Positions 1-9,458 of a stretch of 64,000 nt of DNA are shown here, piece after piece. A model generated the notes under the pieces. That model saw only the letters and a list, made by a program, of their open reading frames with translations, was not told the DNA's origin and made no database searches. This stretch comes from Methylobacterium sp. J-078. Lineage in GTDB: Bacteria; Pseudomonadota; Alphaproteobacteria; Rhizobiales; Beijerinckiaceae. Numbering within the stretch: position 1 is the stretch's first letter; every line of letters starts with the position of its first letter. The stretch covers positions 62,001-126,000 of the forward strand of contig NZ_JAKSYI010000060.1 in assembly GCF_022829285.1 (NCBI RefSeq). The letters run 5' to 3'. The position numbers and the translations under genes are program-made.

Positions 1-29
1 GTGGCGATGCGGCGAGGACGTTGGGTCAT

Positions 30-72
30 CAGATCGGCAGATGGTCAGATCGGCAGATGGTCAGATCGGCAT
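30..72. repeat. 16-bp tandem repeat, about 2.7 copies, across the fliE stop
   Basis: The unit CAGATCGGCAGATGGT occurs at 30-45 and 46-61, with a partial third copy at 62-72. The last copy contains the fliE stop codon (61-63, minus strand), so the repeat spans the end of the gene and its 3' flank. This is seen directly. Confidence 0.85.
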
Positions 73-399
73 GCGGCTGAGTTCGAGATAGGCAGCGACC
101 ACCTTGTCCCGGACCGCGATGGCGGTCTGCAGGCTCTGCTCCGCATCCATCACCGCCTCGACCACCTGCTGCGTGGTGGCCTTGCCCTGGATTCCCGAGA
201 TGGCGGTGGCCTCGCCGGTGCGCAGGGAGGTGCGCAGGCCGGTGGCGAGCTGGGCCATAACGTCGCCGAAATCGGTGCCGCCGGTGCTCGCTGCCGGCAT
301 CACGGGGAAGCTCGCCCGCGCCAGGGGCGCGGCGGAGTCGGTGCGGGTGATGCCGGCGGCCCGGTCGAAGGCGGCGAGCGAGGTGAGGGCTTCGATCAT
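61..399 (-). CDS. fliE: Flagellar hook-basal body protein FliE
   Basis: This 112-residue protein matches FliE, the small adaptor that joins the MS ring to the proximal rod. The C-terminal half carries the family pattern: a TTQQVVEAVMDAEQSLQTA helix followed by IAVRDKVVAAYLELSRMPI, where the final Y-E/L-x-x-M-x-I pattern is typical. The N-terminus is poorly conserved, as usual. The gene lies 9 bases downstream of flgC on the same strand, giving the order flgB-flgC-fliE found in many alphaproteobacteria. A tandem repeat covers its stop codon. Confidence 0.93.
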   Translation of the reverse strand: MIEALTSLAAFDRAAGITRTDSAAPLARASFPVMPAASTGGTDFGDVMAQLATGLRTSLRTGEATAISGIQGKATTQQVVEAVMDAEQSLQTAIAVRDKVVAAYLELSRMPI

Positions 400-408
400 C
401 GGACGGGC

Positions 409-825
409 TCAGGTTCGCAGGAGGTCGATGACGCTGGCGACCATGGCGCGAGCCTGCTTGATCACCTGCACGTTGGCTTCGAAGGACCGGTTGGCCTCGC
501 GGATGTCGGCCATTTCCATGAGCACGTTGACGTTGGGCATCTTCACGTTGCCCTCCGCGTCGGCCGCCGGGTTGCCGGGGTCGCGCTCGATCCGGAACGG
601 CGCATCGTCGGTGCCGATCTTCTGGAGCGCCACGGAGGTGCCGCCGGCGGCGCGGTCCATCGCGGCCCGGAACGTCACGGTCTTGCGGGCGTAGGGGTCG
701 GCGCCCGGCCCGTCGCCCACCGACTGGGCGTTGGCGACGTTCTCGGCGGCGATGCGCAGGCGCAGGGACTGCGCCTCGAGGCCGGCGCTGGCGAGCCGCG
801 TCGAGGCGCTGAGCGGATCGATCAT
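409..825 (-). CDS. flgC: Flagellar basal-body rod protein FlgC
   Basis: FlgC is a proximal rod subunit exported by the flagellar type III system. The product is 138 residues, normal for FlgC. The N-terminus has the rod/hook family pattern (LEAQSLRLRIAAENVANAQS) and the C-terminus has VNVLMEMADIREANRSFEANV followed by a helix ending in IDLLRT. An upstream extension of the frame is open but reads like the flgB frame shadow. The ATG at 823-825 was chosen because it overlaps the flgB stop by one base (TGATG), which implies translational coupling. Confidence 0.95.
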   Translation of the reverse strand: MIDPLSASTRLASAGLEAQSLRLRIAAENVANAQSVGDGPGADPYARKTVTFRAAMDRAAGGTSVALQKIGTDDAPFRIERDPGNPAADAEGNVKMPNVNVLMEMADIREANRSFEANVQVIKQARAMVASVIDLLRT

Positions 826-1211
826 CAGCTGCCCCTCACGGCGGCCTTGAGCATCCGGTCGAAGACCTTCGTGATGCCCATGTTGAGATTGTGCTGACGG
901 CTGACCTCGCCGGCCTTGAGCATCTCCTGCTCCAGGCTGACGGAACTCGACGTGGACAGCGCGTCCCAGGCCTGCGAGGCCGTGATCGGCTTCGTCGGGA
1001 TGCGCCCTTCGCCGGACGTGACGTGGGCGCTCTCCGTCATGGACATGCCCATGGTGGTCGTCCTCGCCATCACCTCGGAGAACGGCACCACGTCGCGCGC
1101 CTTGTAGTCGGGCGTGTTGGCGTTCGCGACGTTGCTGGCGATGGTCGCCTGACGCACCGCGAGGTAGCGGGCCTGCTGCGAGGCCAGGTCGAAGAGGTAG
1201 ACGCCTGTCAC
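825..1211 (-). CDS. flgB: Flagellar basal-body rod protein FlgB
   Basis: FlgB is the most proximal rod subunit. The 128-residue product has the rod signature near the N-terminus (RQATIASNVANANTPDYKARD) and a C-terminal helix with QEMLKAGEVSRQHNLNMGITKVFDRMLKAAVR. It is the first gene of flgB-flgC-fliE. Only 69 bases separate it from the divergent heparinase-like gene at 1281, so the promoter of this short operon must lie in or beyond that gap. Confidence 0.94.
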   Translation of the reverse strand: MTGVYLFDLASQQARYLAVRQATIASNVANANTPDYKARDVVPFSEVMARTTTMGMSMTESAHVTSGEGRIPTKPITASQAWDALSTSSSVSLEQEMLKAGEVSRQHNLNMGITKVFDRMLKAAVRGS

Positions 1212-1280
1212 GGCCGGCTCCGGTCCCGATCAATCATGACCGATCCCTAGGCAGCCAATCTTGCCCCAGGCTGGCGCGGC

Positions 1281-4178
1281 TTGACGGCGCCCGTCGAACC
1301 CCTTCAGTACCAATCCGGTACCGGACCCGCGTCGAACGGTCGGATCGTCTTAAGAAACGTCGCAGATCAAGACCACGGCCGCCCAGCGCACGATGTCCGC
1401 CTCCCTGTTCCGCATCCGAACCGCCCCTTGAGCGCGGTGCAGGCGACCCTTCCGGGGTTACGAATCCTGGTGGCCGGGCCCGTCCGCCATGCCGGCGGCG
1501 CCGGCGTCGGCCCCGGCGCGAGCGAACACCTCGTCCCGGCCAAGAACCGCTGGTCGCGGGTGGTGCTGCCCTTCGCCGGCCTCCTGCCGGAGGCGTGGTG
1601 CAGTCTCACCTTCCGGCTCGCCTGGGAGGCGGCGGAGACGGCCGGGGCCGCCCTCGACTTCGCCCTGGCGGGGATCGATTTCCTGACCGAGGACGGGTCG
1701 AGCCTCGACTTCGACCACGTGCCGGGTCTCGACCGGACGCTCCTCGATCCGCACGGCGCCTGGATCGCCGGCCCCGGCTACCTCCCAGCGGAGGCGCAAG
1801 GGGTGCGAATCGGCCTCGTCCACCTCGCCTTCCGGGTCCCGGCGCCCGCCTGCCGGCTCACCGTGACGATCCGCTCCTGGCGCAACAGCGAGACCTTCGC
1901 GGTCTCCGAGCCGACCCTGCGGCAGGGGCCGGCGGAGACGCCCTCCCCCGCCCTGCTCCCGCGCACCCGCCACCGGCTCGGACCCGAGCCGGCCTGGAGC
2001 GAGCATGCCCTGGTGCCCGGCTGCGGGCTCGTCCTGCGCGGGCAGCTCCACGTCGCGGCGCCCGGGACTCGCGGGGCGCTCGCCCACATCGTCTATCGGG
2101 ATCATCGGGGCGCGGTCCTGCCGCCCCCCTATCCGGGCACGATCTCGGTGCCGGGGCTGGATGCGCTCGTCGACCTGCCCGCCCAGCAGCAGACGCGGCG
2201 CTTCACCCTCGAACTCGAGCCGCCGCAGGACGCGGCGCGGGTGGCGGTCGGCTTCGCGACCTGGACGGCGGACGGCCGGGAATCGAAGCCTCCGGAAGCG
2301 GAACTCCTGAGCCCGCCCGAGATCGCCCTCGCGGACCGGATGCGGCTCCAGAGTCTGTGCGGCGACGACCTCCTCGAAGCGGCGGACTTCCTCGCCCGCC
2401 TCGCCGAGCGCCTCGGGCTGGCCGGCGGCGCCTTCGCCGGCTGGTGCCCGCAGCCCGAGGCCGTCGCGGCGATCCCGGCGGTCCTGGCGCGGGCCCGGGC
2501 CATCCAGCGGGGGGACGCCCCCCCGGCGGCGGGCATTGACCGGACCCTGCGCCTCGGCCCGGCCCCGCCCTGGACCCTGCCGGACGCCCCGGACTGGACC
2601 GAGGACCCGTTCCGCTCGGTGCCCTGGCGGCTCGAATACCAGTCGCTCGCCTGGCTCGGCGTCCTGGCGGAGGCGCCGGGCGGGGCCTCCGCCGCCGTGA
2701 GCCTCGCCCTATCCTGGTCGCGCGGGAACCCCTGGGGCGCTCCGGCGGACGGCCTCGCCCTGCATCCGGCGGCACTCGCCGCGCGCGCCGAGACCCTCGT
2801 GCGGCTGCTGGCCCGGGCGGGCAGGCCCGGTGGCCCGGCCTCCCTCACGCTCACGGGCGAGGCGGTGCGGCACGGCTTCGCCCTGGCCGAGATCGTCGGG
2901 CAGAGCACCTTCGGGCGCTCCATCCATCAAATCCAGGCGGCGGCCAGCCTGATGTGCGTGGCCCGCGCCCTGCCGCTGCTGCCGCTCTCGCCGCACTGGT
3001 CGTGCCTGGCGACGGGCGCTCTGGAGACCGGCATCGCGGCCCTCGTCGACGAGGCCGGGCGGTTCTCGGACCCGTCCCTGCACCAGCGCCTCGAACTCCT
3101 GACGCTGCTGCGCGCCCTCGACGTCGGCCTCACCGGGGACGACACCCGGGATGGCCTGCGATCCAGCCTCGCGCGGATCCTGGCAGCGGCACTCCCGGCC
3201 GTCGCGGGCATGCTGGACCCCGGCGGCCGGCTACCGCCCTTCGGCGACACGCCCCAGGGCCAGGATGCGGCCGGCTGGATCGGCCGCCTCGGCACGGGCG
3301 CCGGCCGGGCCCTGGTGATCGAGCGCCGATCGGACCGGGCGCGGCTCCGGCATGCGCATCCGGACCGGCACGACGCGCCGGCGGGTCCCCCCACCGGGCG
3401 GGTCGACCCGGCATCCGGCATGATCGCCCTGCGGCACGACGCGCCGGGGCGTGGCTGGGGCCATTTCGCCTGCACCTTCGCGAGCCAGGGCGCCGGCCAC
3501 CGCGATGGCGGCTCCTTTGTCTATGCCTGCGACGGCGTGCGCTGGATCGTGGAGGCGGGCGGCTCGAGCCTGGTCGAGACCGGGGCGTCGCGCCACCATG
3601 TCCTCTCGGAGGCGGGCCACAACGTGCCGGTGCCGGAGGGGCGCGCGGCCAGCGCCGGCGTCGCCCGATACCTCGGGGCGGAGCGCCTGGAGGGGGCCAC
3701 GCTGCACCGGCTCGCCACGCAGGTGCACGGGCCGGATCTCGCGCATCGCCGGGTCTTCCTCGTGCTCGACGACCTCTCGGGCCTCGTCGTCCTCGATCGC
3801 TTCGCGGTGGAGGCGGGCCCGGTCGCCTTCGAGGGGATCGTCCACCTCGCGCCCGAGATCCTGGTGGGCCTCGCCGGCCCGCGTCGGGCGATGGCGCAGG
3901 CGGGCCGGGCCCGCCTCGCGCTCTCGCCCCTGGTGCGCGAGGGACGCGGCGCCGGCCTGACGATCCAGAACGGCTGCAACGCGCATCCGGGCGCCCTGCG
4001 CGGCTTCATCGCGGCGTCGGCGGGTGGTCTCCAGCCCACGAGCGCGCTGCGCTACGCCGTCGCCGGAACGGGGGTGGCCTGCGGCGGCCTCGCGCTTGCG
4101 GCGGATGCCGAGGCCGACCGGCGGCTCACGGCGCTCCTGGCGGGAGATGCGGTCGCGCGCGCCCTGGCGGAGGCGTGA
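1281..4178 (+). CDS. Heparinase II/III-family protein
   Basis: This is a large protein of 965 residues. Residues about 700-890 resemble the heparinase II/III-like C-terminal beta-sandwich domain, with GHRDGGSFVYACDGVRWIVEAGG and ASRHHVLSEAGHNVPVPEG. The middle part (about 400-680) looks helical, as in the toroid domain of polysaccharide lyases. The first 370 residues have no clear match. No signal peptide is visible. The start is a TTG at 1281; a later start is possible. The gene sits on the opposite strand inside the flagellar cluster and meets the next gene tail to tail with a 4-base gap. A role in cutting or remodelling an acidic surface glycan is inference. Confidence 0.75.
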   Translation: MTAPVEPLQYQSGTGPASNGRIVLRNVADQDHGRPAHDVRLPVPHPNRPLSAVQATLPGLRILVAGPVRHAGGAGVGPGASEHLVPAKNRWSRVVLPFAGLLPEAWCSLTFRLAWEAAETAGAALDFALAGIDFLTEDGSSLDFDHVPGLDRTLLDPHGAWIAGPGYLPAEAQGVRIGLVHLAFRVPAPACRLTVTIRSWRNSETFAVSEPTLRQGPAETPSPALLPRTRHRLGPEPAWSEHALVPGCGLVLRGQLHVAAPGTRGALAHIVYRDHRGAVLPPPYPGTISVPGLDALVDLPAQQQTRRFTLELEPPQDAARVAVGFATWTADGRESKPPEAELLSPPEIALADRMRLQSLCGDDLLEAADFLARLAERLGLAGGAFAGWCPQPEAVAAIPAVLARARAIQRGDAPPAAGIDRTLRLGPAPPWTLPDAPDWTEDPFRSVPWRLEYQSLAWLGVLAEAPGGASAAVSLALSWSRGNPWGAPADGLALHPAALAARAETLVRLLARAGRPGGPASLTLTGEAVRHGFALAEIVGQSTFGRSIHQIQAAASLMCVARALPLLPLSPHWSCLATGALETGIAALVDEAGRFSDPSLHQRLELLTLLRALDVGLTGDDTRDGLRSSLARILAAALPAVAGMLDPGGRLPPFGDTPQGQDAAGWIGRLGTGAGRALVIERRSDRARLRHAHPDRHDAPAGPPTGRVDPASGMIALRHDAPGRGWGHFACTFASQGAGHRDGGSFVYACDGVRWIVEAGGSSLVETGASRHHVLSEAGHNVPVPEGRAASAGVARYLGAERLEGATLHRLATQVHGPDLAHRRVFLVLDDLSGLVVLDRFAVEAGPVAFEGIVHLAPEILVGLAGPRRAMAQAGRARLALSPLVREGRGAGLTIQNGCNAHPGALRGFIAASAGGLQPTSALRYAVAGTGVACGGLALAADAEADRRLTALLAGDAVARALAEA

Positions 4179-4182
4179 GCGC

Positions 4183-4629
4183 TCAGGACCGGACCTCGCG
4201 CTTGGCCACGAAGTTGAACTCCTCGACCAGCACGTCCTTCACCACGTCCGAGCCCAGGCGGACATTGACCTGTTTGCGGATCTCGGCGAGGCGCTGGGTG
4301 ACGTTGTAGCGGGACAGGCGTTTGAAATCGATTGCCGGGTCCGTGTAGATCTGCCGGAAGGTTTCGTCGACCACGAAGGCATTTGGCGGCACCGAGAGCG
4401 TGTGCATCAACCGTGCATCGGCGGTGAAGACCAGAACGGCGACGATGTAACCCTGCACCTTGCCGTCGACCACCATCGGAACGTTGATGGGCGGCAGCTT
4501 CTGGTACTGCAGGCCTTCGAGGTAGGGTTCGGTCTTCTTGGCGAACAGCCCCTCCCCCCAGGTCACCGCCCCGTAGCAGGACAGGATGGTGAGGCCGCAG
4601 ATCCAGAGGCCGGTGACGAGGATGCGCAT
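4183..4629 (-). CDS. Membrane-anchored FliL-like protein
   Basis: The 148-residue product has one N-terminal membrane segment (about residues 5-24, ILVTGLWICGLTILSCYGAV) and a periplasmic remainder. The C-terminal pattern (VTQRLAEIRKQVNVRLGSDVVKDVLVEEFNFVAKR) resembles the end of FliL, where a basic helix precedes a short strand. FliL proteins surround the stator and stabilise motor output. The N-terminal half does not look like canonical FliL, so this may be a paralogue or a separate Rhizobiales motility protein. It is followed by a FlgN-like gene 15 bases upstream on the same strand. Confidence 0.6.
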   Translation of the reverse strand: MRILVTGLWICGLTILSCYGAVTWGEGLFAKKTEPYLEGLQYQKLPPINVPMVVDGKVQGYIVAVLVFTADARLMHTLSVPPNAFVVDETFRQIYTDPAIDFKRLSRYNVTQRLAEIRKQVNVRLGSDVVKDVLVEEFNFVAKREVRS

Positions 4630-4644
4630 GGCGGGCGTTCGATC

Positions 4645-4974
4645 TCAGCGCCGGACGTGACCGGAATAGGTGCCGTCGGATTCCGCGTCGCGCAGGGAGT
4701 CCGCGACGATCCCGGAGATCTCCTCGACGGCGCGCAGATGCAGGCCGACGGTGGCCTGGTTGCGCTCCAGGACCCCGCGCAGGCGCAGGAGCTGATCGAT
4801 CACGGGGGCGTCGAGCTGGTCCGGATCGAGGTCCCGCGTCAGCCGGGTGAGTTCGAGCAGGCTGTGGCTTTTCCGCCGGTTCACCGCCTCCTGGTCGATG
4901 GGCCGGTGGGCCATCAGCGCCTCGGTCTCCGCCGCCACGGTGTCTTCGAGCCGCTTCAGGGATGCGATCAGCAT
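4645..4974 (-). CDS. FlgN-like flagellar chaperone
   Basis: The 109-residue protein is all helical. It shows the loose FlgN plan: a first helix pair with LEDTVAAETEALMAH and RRKSHSLLELTRL, and a C-terminal pair with VLERNQATVGLHLRAVEEISGIV and a final TYSG segment. FlgN is the type III export chaperone of the hook-filament junction proteins FlgK and FlgL, which are encoded about 10 kb to the right. Sequence conservation in this family is low, so the call rests on pattern, length and the position next to flgJ. It sits 9 bases from the flgJ-like gene. Confidence 0.55.
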   Translation of the reverse strand: MLIASLKRLEDTVAAETEALMAHRPIDQEAVNRRKSHSLLELTRLTRDLDPDQLDAPVIDQLLRLRGVLERNQATVGLHLRAVEEISGIVADSLRDAESDGTYSGHVRR

Positions 4975-4983
4975 GGGGCGCCT

Positions 4984-5454
4984 TCAGATGTCCGAGGTCT
5001 TGGTGGCCGGGGCGGGCGCGGGCGTGTTCAGGGGGCGGGCCGCCTCCAGCATCCGGGCGATGCCGAGGCCGCCCGCCTTGGCGACCTGGGTGCCGACCTG
5101 ATCGGCCAGCATCGACTTCCAGATGCCCCCGGCATTGCCCTTGCCGAACACCGCGTTGGACTTGGCCGGCATCATCGTCTCGACGAACTGGCGCAGGACG
5201 AAGGCCTCGAACTGCTTGTAGGGATCGCCCGCCTTGCCGGCGCCGGAGACCGCGTTGTCGGTCTGGAGCGCCGTGAGGGTGCCGCGGGCATCGAGCGGCA
5301 TGTGCACGGAGGTGCCGGCCATGCGGTAGGCATCGCCGAAGGCCGCCGGGTCGGTCCCGGGCGCCGACAGCTTGGCGGTGGCTTCCTGCACGCGGCCCGG
5401 ATCGGCGGCGCGGGCGACATCGAGGACGATGTCGGTGGGGGGCGAGATGCTCAT
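4984..5454 (-). CDS. flgJ: Rod-binding protein, single-domain FlgJ type
   Basis: Residues about 75-145 match the FlgJ N-terminal rod-binding domain: YKQFEAFVLRQFVETMMP followed by GGIWKSMLADQVGTQVAKAGGLGIARML. The protein has 156 residues and lacks the C-terminal muramidase domain of enterobacterial FlgJ, as is usual in alphaproteobacteria, where the peptidoglycan hydrolase is a separate protein. The product helps rod assembly in the periplasm. The gene lies between the FlgN-like gene and the fliJ-like gene. Confidence 0.88.
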   Translation of the reverse strand: MSISPPTDIVLDVARAADPGRVQEATAKLSAPGTDPAAFGDAYRMAGTSVHMPLDARGTLTALQTDNAVSGAGKAGDPYKQFEAFVLRQFVETMMPAKSNAVFGKGNAGGIWKSMLADQVGTQVAKAGGLGIARMLEAARPLNTPAPAPATKTSDI

Positions 5455-5592
5455 GCGGGTCGTCTCTTGCGCGTCGTCTCGTGCAGATCTTCTGTTGGCG
5501 GACGCCGCGATTCGGGTTCGAGAGCGCCGATGGTCGACAGGGATAGGCGCCGTGGCTTTCGGCAGGCTTGCGTCGGCGCCCGGCGCGACGCG

Positions 5593-5994
5593 TCAGTCCC
5601 GCGGCGTCCCGGCCCGCGCGACCATGAGGTCGAGCTGTTCCAGCATGTCGGCCTGCTCGCGCTCGTGGGCGCGCAGCCGGACGAGGCTCTCGGTCTGGCG
5701 CTCGGCCCGCTTCTCGGCCAGGCCCCGGGCGCGGACGGTCTCGGACTGCCGGGCGGCGGTGGCGGCGAGATCCGTCGCCTCGCCGGCGAGCGCCCGCAGA
5801 CGGCGCGCGGCGGCATCGAGGAAGAGGCCGTGCATGGTCTCGCCGGCCAGCGTGGACAGCATGGCGGCCCGGTCGGCCTCCACCTTGGCGGCCTTGGCCC
5901 GGGTCTCGGCGAGGTCGCGCTCGGCGATGCCCCGCATCTGTTCCTGGACCTTGAGGAGGCGCTGGGCACGGATCAGCCGGAGGCGCGTGGTCAT
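5593..5994 (-). CDS. fliJ: FliJ-like coiled-coil export protein
   Basis: This 133-residue protein is predicted to be almost entirely coiled coil, rich in Arg, Glu and Ala, without membrane segments. FliJ is the central stalk-like component of the flagellar export ATPase that links FliI to FlhA. Length, composition and position next to fliR-flhA support the call, although FliJ sequences are too divergent for a motif proof. It follows fliR with a 4-base gap. About 138 bases separate it from flgJ. Confidence 0.6.
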   Translation of the reverse strand: MTTRLRLIRAQRLLKVQEQMRGIAERDLAETRAKAAKVEADRAAMLSTLAGETMHGLFLDAAARRLRALAGEATDLAATAARQSETVRARGLAEKRAERQTESLVRLRAHEREQADMLEQLDLMVARAGTPRD

Positions 5995-5998
5995 CGGC

Positions 5999-6772
5999 TC
6001 AGCCCCGGCGCAGGTAGTCGAAGTAGCCCATCACGAACTGCATCATGAACTCGTTGGTGATGGCGTAGAGCAGCAGCAGGCCCCCGGCCATGATGAACGG
6101 CGTGGCGATGAAGTAGACGGGGATCTGCGGAACGAGCTTGTTGATGAAGCCGGCCGCGAGGTTCACCGCCACCGCGTAGACGAGGAAGGGCGAGGTGATG
6201 CGCAGGCCTAGGACGAAGGCGGTCGTCACCTGATCGACGATGCGCACCAGGGCGGGCTGCGAGCCGATGCCCTCGCCGGGGGGGATGCGGCTGTAGGAAT
6301 CGATCAGCCCCCGGAACAGCTCCCAGTGCAGGTCGGCGGCGAACAGCAGGGCGGCGGCGGCCATCATGATCATCGCCTCGACGGCCGGCACCGGGTCCAT
6401 GCCCTCGGCCACCGAGCCCGGCATGCCGCCGAAGCCCACCATGGTGACGGCGGCGTTCACCACCGTTTCCAGCACCACGTAGAAGATCCGACCGAGGAAC
6501 CCGAGGACGAGGCCCGTCAGGCTCTCGGTGACGATCCAGGCGAGGGTCGCGCCGGGGTCCTGGGCCGAGAGCTTGCCCTGGAACAGAGGCAGCAGCAGGG
6601 GGCTGAGGGCCAGCGAGACCGCCAGCGAGATGAGGAGGCGGACCTGGGCCGGCACGCGGGGGCTGGAGAAGCCCGGCACGATGAGGAGGCAGGCGCCGAC
6701 GCGGCAGAAGATCAGGAAGACGGCGAGGAAGCTTTCCGGACCCAGGAGACCCGAGGCGACCAGCGCGGTCAC
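5999..6772 (-). CDS. fliR: Flagellar biosynthesis protein FliR
   Basis: FliR is part of the export gate in the inner membrane, with FliP and FliQ. The 257-residue product has about six hydrophobic segments and typical FliR patterns: [18 protein letters not shown] near the N-terminus, [21 protein letters not shown] in the middle and [11 protein letters not shown] near the end. The frame stays open far upstream, but that part is the shadow of flhA. The GTG at 6770-6772 overlaps the flhA stop (GTGA), so the two genes are probably coupled. Confidence 0.95.
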   Translation of the reverse strand: MTALVASGLLGPESFLAVFLIFCRVGACLLIVPGFSSPRVPAQVRLLISLAVSLALSPLLLPLFQGKLSAQDPGATLAWIVTESLTGLVLGFLGRIFYVVLETVVNAAVTMVGFGGMPGSVAEGMDPVPAVEAMIMMAAAALLFAADLHWELFRGLIDSYSRIPPGEGIGSQPALVRIVDQVTTAFVLGLRITSPFLVYAVAVNLAAGFINKLVPQIPVYFIATPFIMAGGLLLLYAITNEFMMQFVMGYFDYLRRG

Positions 6773-8850
6773 GAGATCGTCCCGAGGGAGCGGATCTCGA
6801 CCCCGCGGGCGATCTCGAGGTGCGAGAGCACGGCCAGCGTCGGGTAGAGCCGCTCGATGATCATGCGCACGTAGGGGCGGGCATCCGGCGCGGTGACGAG
6901 GGCGAAGCTGCGGGTCTCGCGCATCTGCTTGCGGATCACCTCCGAGGCCTCGGTGCCGAACTGCTCGACGAGTCGCGGGTCGATGTCGAACTCGATGACC
7001 TCGCCCTTGCCGTCGCGCTTCAGGCTCTGGTGGAAGGAGAGGTCCCAGGCGCTGCCCAAGCGCAGCACCGCGAGCACGCCGTTCTCGGCCAGATCCCCGC
7101 AGATCTGCTGGGCGATGCGCATGCGGACATGCTCGGCGATCTGCTCGGCCCGGCGCGCGTGCGGCGTGATCTCGGCCACGGCCTCCAGGATGAGGTGCAG
7201 GTTGCGGATCGAGACCCGCTCGGAGAGCAGGAGCTTGAGCACCGCCTGGAGGCCCGAATAGGAAATCTGCGACGGGCAGATCTCGTCGAGCAGGCGCTTG
7301 TACTCCGGGTCGAGCCGGTCGAGCAGGTTGCGCATGTCCTTGTAGGACAGGAGGGTGGGCAGGTTGTTGCGGATGACCTCGGAGAGGTGGGTCAGCAGCA
7401 CGGAGGAGCCGTCGATGGGCTCGAAGCCGCCGCGCCGCACCTCGCCCGCATAGGCGTCGAGCACCCAGCGCGCCTTCATGCCGAAGGCGGGCTCGCGGAC
7501 CTCGTCGCTCGGCACGTCCGGCACCGGGCCGTCGCCCACCACCACCAGGAGTTCGCCGGGCCGCAGTTCCTGGGTCGCCACTACGGTGCCGTGGATGAGG
7601 ATCTGGTAGCATTTCGGCGGCACGGCGAGGCTGTCGGTCAGCTTGATGTCGGGCACCACGAAGCCGTACTGGCGCGCGAACTTGCGGCGCATCTTGGCGA
7701 CCCGGTGCGTCAGCTCGGATTGCGTGCCCTGAAGCTGGGCCGAGACCTGGCGCCCGAGGCAGAGTTCGATCTCCGGCGTCTTGAGCGATTCCTTGACGGA
7801 TTCGCGCACCGCGACCTGCTTCTTCTCCTCGTCGGCCACCGCCCTGGCGTCGACGATGGCCTTCTGCGCCGCGAGCTTCTTCGGGATCGCGTAGGCGGTG
7901 AAGGCCATCAGCCCGGAGAGCACCATGAAGGGCACGAAGGGCAGGCCCGGCACCAGGGCGAACATGAACATCAGGGCCGCGGCCACCGACAGGGCCCGCG
8001 GATAGGCGCCGAGCTGCCCCATCACCGCCTGCTCGGCGGTGCCGCGCGTACCGCCCTTCGAGACGAGGAGGCCGGCGGCCAGCGAGACGATCAGCGCCGG
8101 GATCTGCGAGACGAGGCCGTCGCCGACCGAGAGCTTCGTGAACACCTCCGCCGCCTGGCCGAGCGGCATGCCGTGGCGGGTGGTGCCGATGATGATACCG
8201 CCGAACACGTTGACGGCGATGGTGATGAGAGAGGCGATGGCCTCGCCGCGCACGAATTTCGAGGCACCGTCCATGGAGCCGAAGAAGGCGCTCTCCTCCT
8301 CCAGTTCGCGGCGGCGGGATTGCGCCTCCTTGTCGTCGATGAGCCCGGCGTTGAGATCGGCGTCGATCGCCATCTGCTTGCCGGGGATCGCGTCGAGGGT
8401 GAAGCGTGCGCCCACCTCCGCGATACGGGTGGCGCCCTTGGTGATGACGAGGAAGTTCACCGTGATCAGGATCAGGAAGACCACGATCCCGATGACGAAG
8501 TCGCCGCTCATCACGAACTGCGAGAAGCCCTGGATGACGTGGCCGGCCGCCGAGACGCCGTGCTGGCCGTTGGCCAGGATCAGCCGGGTGGTGGCGATGC
8601 CGAGCGCCAGGCGCAGCAGGGTCGCGATGAGGAGGACGGTGGGGAAGGCCGAGAATTCGAGCGGCTTCTTGATCCAGAGCGCCACCATCAGGATCAGCAC
8701 CGACAGGGCGATCGAGAAGGCGAGCCCGATATCGAGCAGGATCGCCGGCACCGGCAGGAACAGGATCGCCAGGATGGCGACGATGCCCGCCGCGAACCCG
8801 ATGTCCCGCTGGGACCGGCGCTCTCCCGCGATCGCTTCGCTTGCCGCCAT
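6769..8850 (-). CDS. flhA: Flagellar biosynthesis protein FlhA
   Basis: FlhA forms the nonameric export ring of the flagellar type III system. The 693-residue length is standard. Eight hydrophobic segments fill the first 320 residues, with the conserved FHIPEP region recognisable as [19 protein letters not shown] and [23 protein letters not shown]. The cytoplasmic half holds [14 protein letters not shown], the linker and the domain that docks chaperone-substrate complexes. It is the first gene of a run with fliR, fliJ, flgJ, flgN and the FliL-like gene. A 7-bp hairpin lies 14 bases ahead of the start codon. Confidence 0.97.
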   Translation of the reverse strand: MAASEAIAGERRSQRDIGFAAGIVAILAILFLPVPAILLDIGLAFSIALSVLILMVALWIKKPLEFSAFPTVLLIATLLRLALGIATTRLILANGQHGVSAAGHVIQGFSQFVMSGDFVIGIVVFLILITVNFLVITKGATRIAEVGARFTLDAIPGKQMAIDADLNAGLIDDKEAQSRRRELEEESAFFGSMDGASKFVRGEAIASLITIAVNVFGGIIIGTTRHGMPLGQAAEVFTKLSVGDGLVSQIPALIVSLAAGLLVSKGGTRGTAEQAVMGQLGAYPRALSVAAALMFMFALVPGLPFVPFMVLSGLMAFTAYAIPKKLAAQKAIVDARAVADEEKKQVAVRESVKESLKTPEIELCLGRQVSAQLQGTQSELTHRVAKMRRKFARQYGFVVPDIKLTDSLAVPPKCYQILIHGTVVATQELRPGELLVVVGDGPVPDVPSDEVREPAFGMKARWVLDAYAGEVRRGGFEPIDGSSVLLTHLSEVIRNNLPTLLSYKDMRNLLDRLDPEYKRLLDEICPSQISYSGLQAVLKLLLSERVSIRNLHLILEAVAEITPHARRAEQIAEHVRMRIAQQICGDLAENGVLAVLRLGSAWDLSFHQSLKRDGKGEVIEFDIDPRLVEQFGTEASEVIRKQMRETRSFALVTAPDARPYVRMIIERLYPTLAVLSHLEIARGVEIRSLGTIS

Positions 8851-8863
8851 GGCGGATGCTCAA

Positions 8864-8884
8864 CCCCCGTGTCTGGAACGGGGG
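8864..8884 (-). promoter_or_regulatory. Hairpin just ahead of flhA
   Basis: CCCCCGT at 8864-8870 pairs with ACGGGGG at 8878-8884 around a 7-base loop. The stem ends 14 bases ahead of the flhA ATG, where it could affect ribosome access. It has no T run, so it is not a simple terminator. Function is inference. Confidence 0.4.
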
Positions 8885-9091
8885 CTTGTCGCGTCCCAAG
8901 CTTGCGCGAGGGTCGCCTGCCCGGCCGGCGGCGGGGGCCGCGTCGACCGCCACGTCACGGGACGGGCCGCATCCGGCCGCCGAATGGGACGCTCAGACAA
9001 GCCGAAGGGACCCCAGGGCATTGCCATGACCTTGTCGGTGTCCGACGCGGTCTTTAGAAAATACGGTCACGCGCTCCGATGTAAAAACACA

Positions 9092-9343
9092 ATGACGATT
9101 TCGATGCAGGGTCCGATGTTCGCGTTTCGCCTCCAGATCCGCTCGACCCATGCCATGATCTGGCAGGCGCCCGAAGCACTCGAGACCTCGCTGCTTGCGG
9201 AAGCCATGCAGATCGCAGATCGGCTCGCCAAGGCCTGCCGCCGCACGGCGGCCTCCAGCTGCAACGCGACGCGAAGCTGGGTGGTCGAGATCTTCGACGA
9301 AGCCAACGGGATTTCCTATCGGGCCCCCGTCTCCGGTGCCTGA
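9092..9343 (+). CDS. Small hypothetical protein
   Basis: This frame gives 83 residues with a plausible protein pattern: a strand-like start (MFAFRLQIRSTHAMIW), an Ala-rich helix (AEAMQIADRLAKACR) and a closing strand pair (WVVEIFDEANGISYRAPV). That last part resembles small DUF6894-like proteins common in Methylobacterium, but I cannot confirm membership. Starts at 9026, 9104 and 9116 are alternatives. A minus-strand frame over the same bases is less protein-like. The function is unknown. Confidence 0.4.
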   Translation: MTISMQGPMFAFRLQIRSTHAMIWQAPEALETSLLAEAMQIADRLAKACRRTAASSCNATRSWVVEIFDEANGISYRAPVSGA

Positions 9344-9458
9344 CCTGTGGCGTTCGGAGGTCTAAACGCGTGAAACGCTCGACATCATGCGTCGGGAAGC
9401 GTCACTTTGGCGTTGAGAGATGACTTCGTCATTCTGATTCGAAAGCACCTGCGTACCC

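Noticed and set aside
4024..9057. Very long plus-strand open frames antisense to the flagellar genes
   Set aside because: They are rich in Arg, Gly, His and Asp and low in hydrophobic patterns, with no motifs. They mirror real minus-strand genes in GC-rich DNA.
9067..9306. A minus-strand frame over the small gene at 9092-9343
   Set aside because: The plus frame has a more protein-like strand-helix-strand pattern, while the minus frame is Ala/Ser-rich and featureless.
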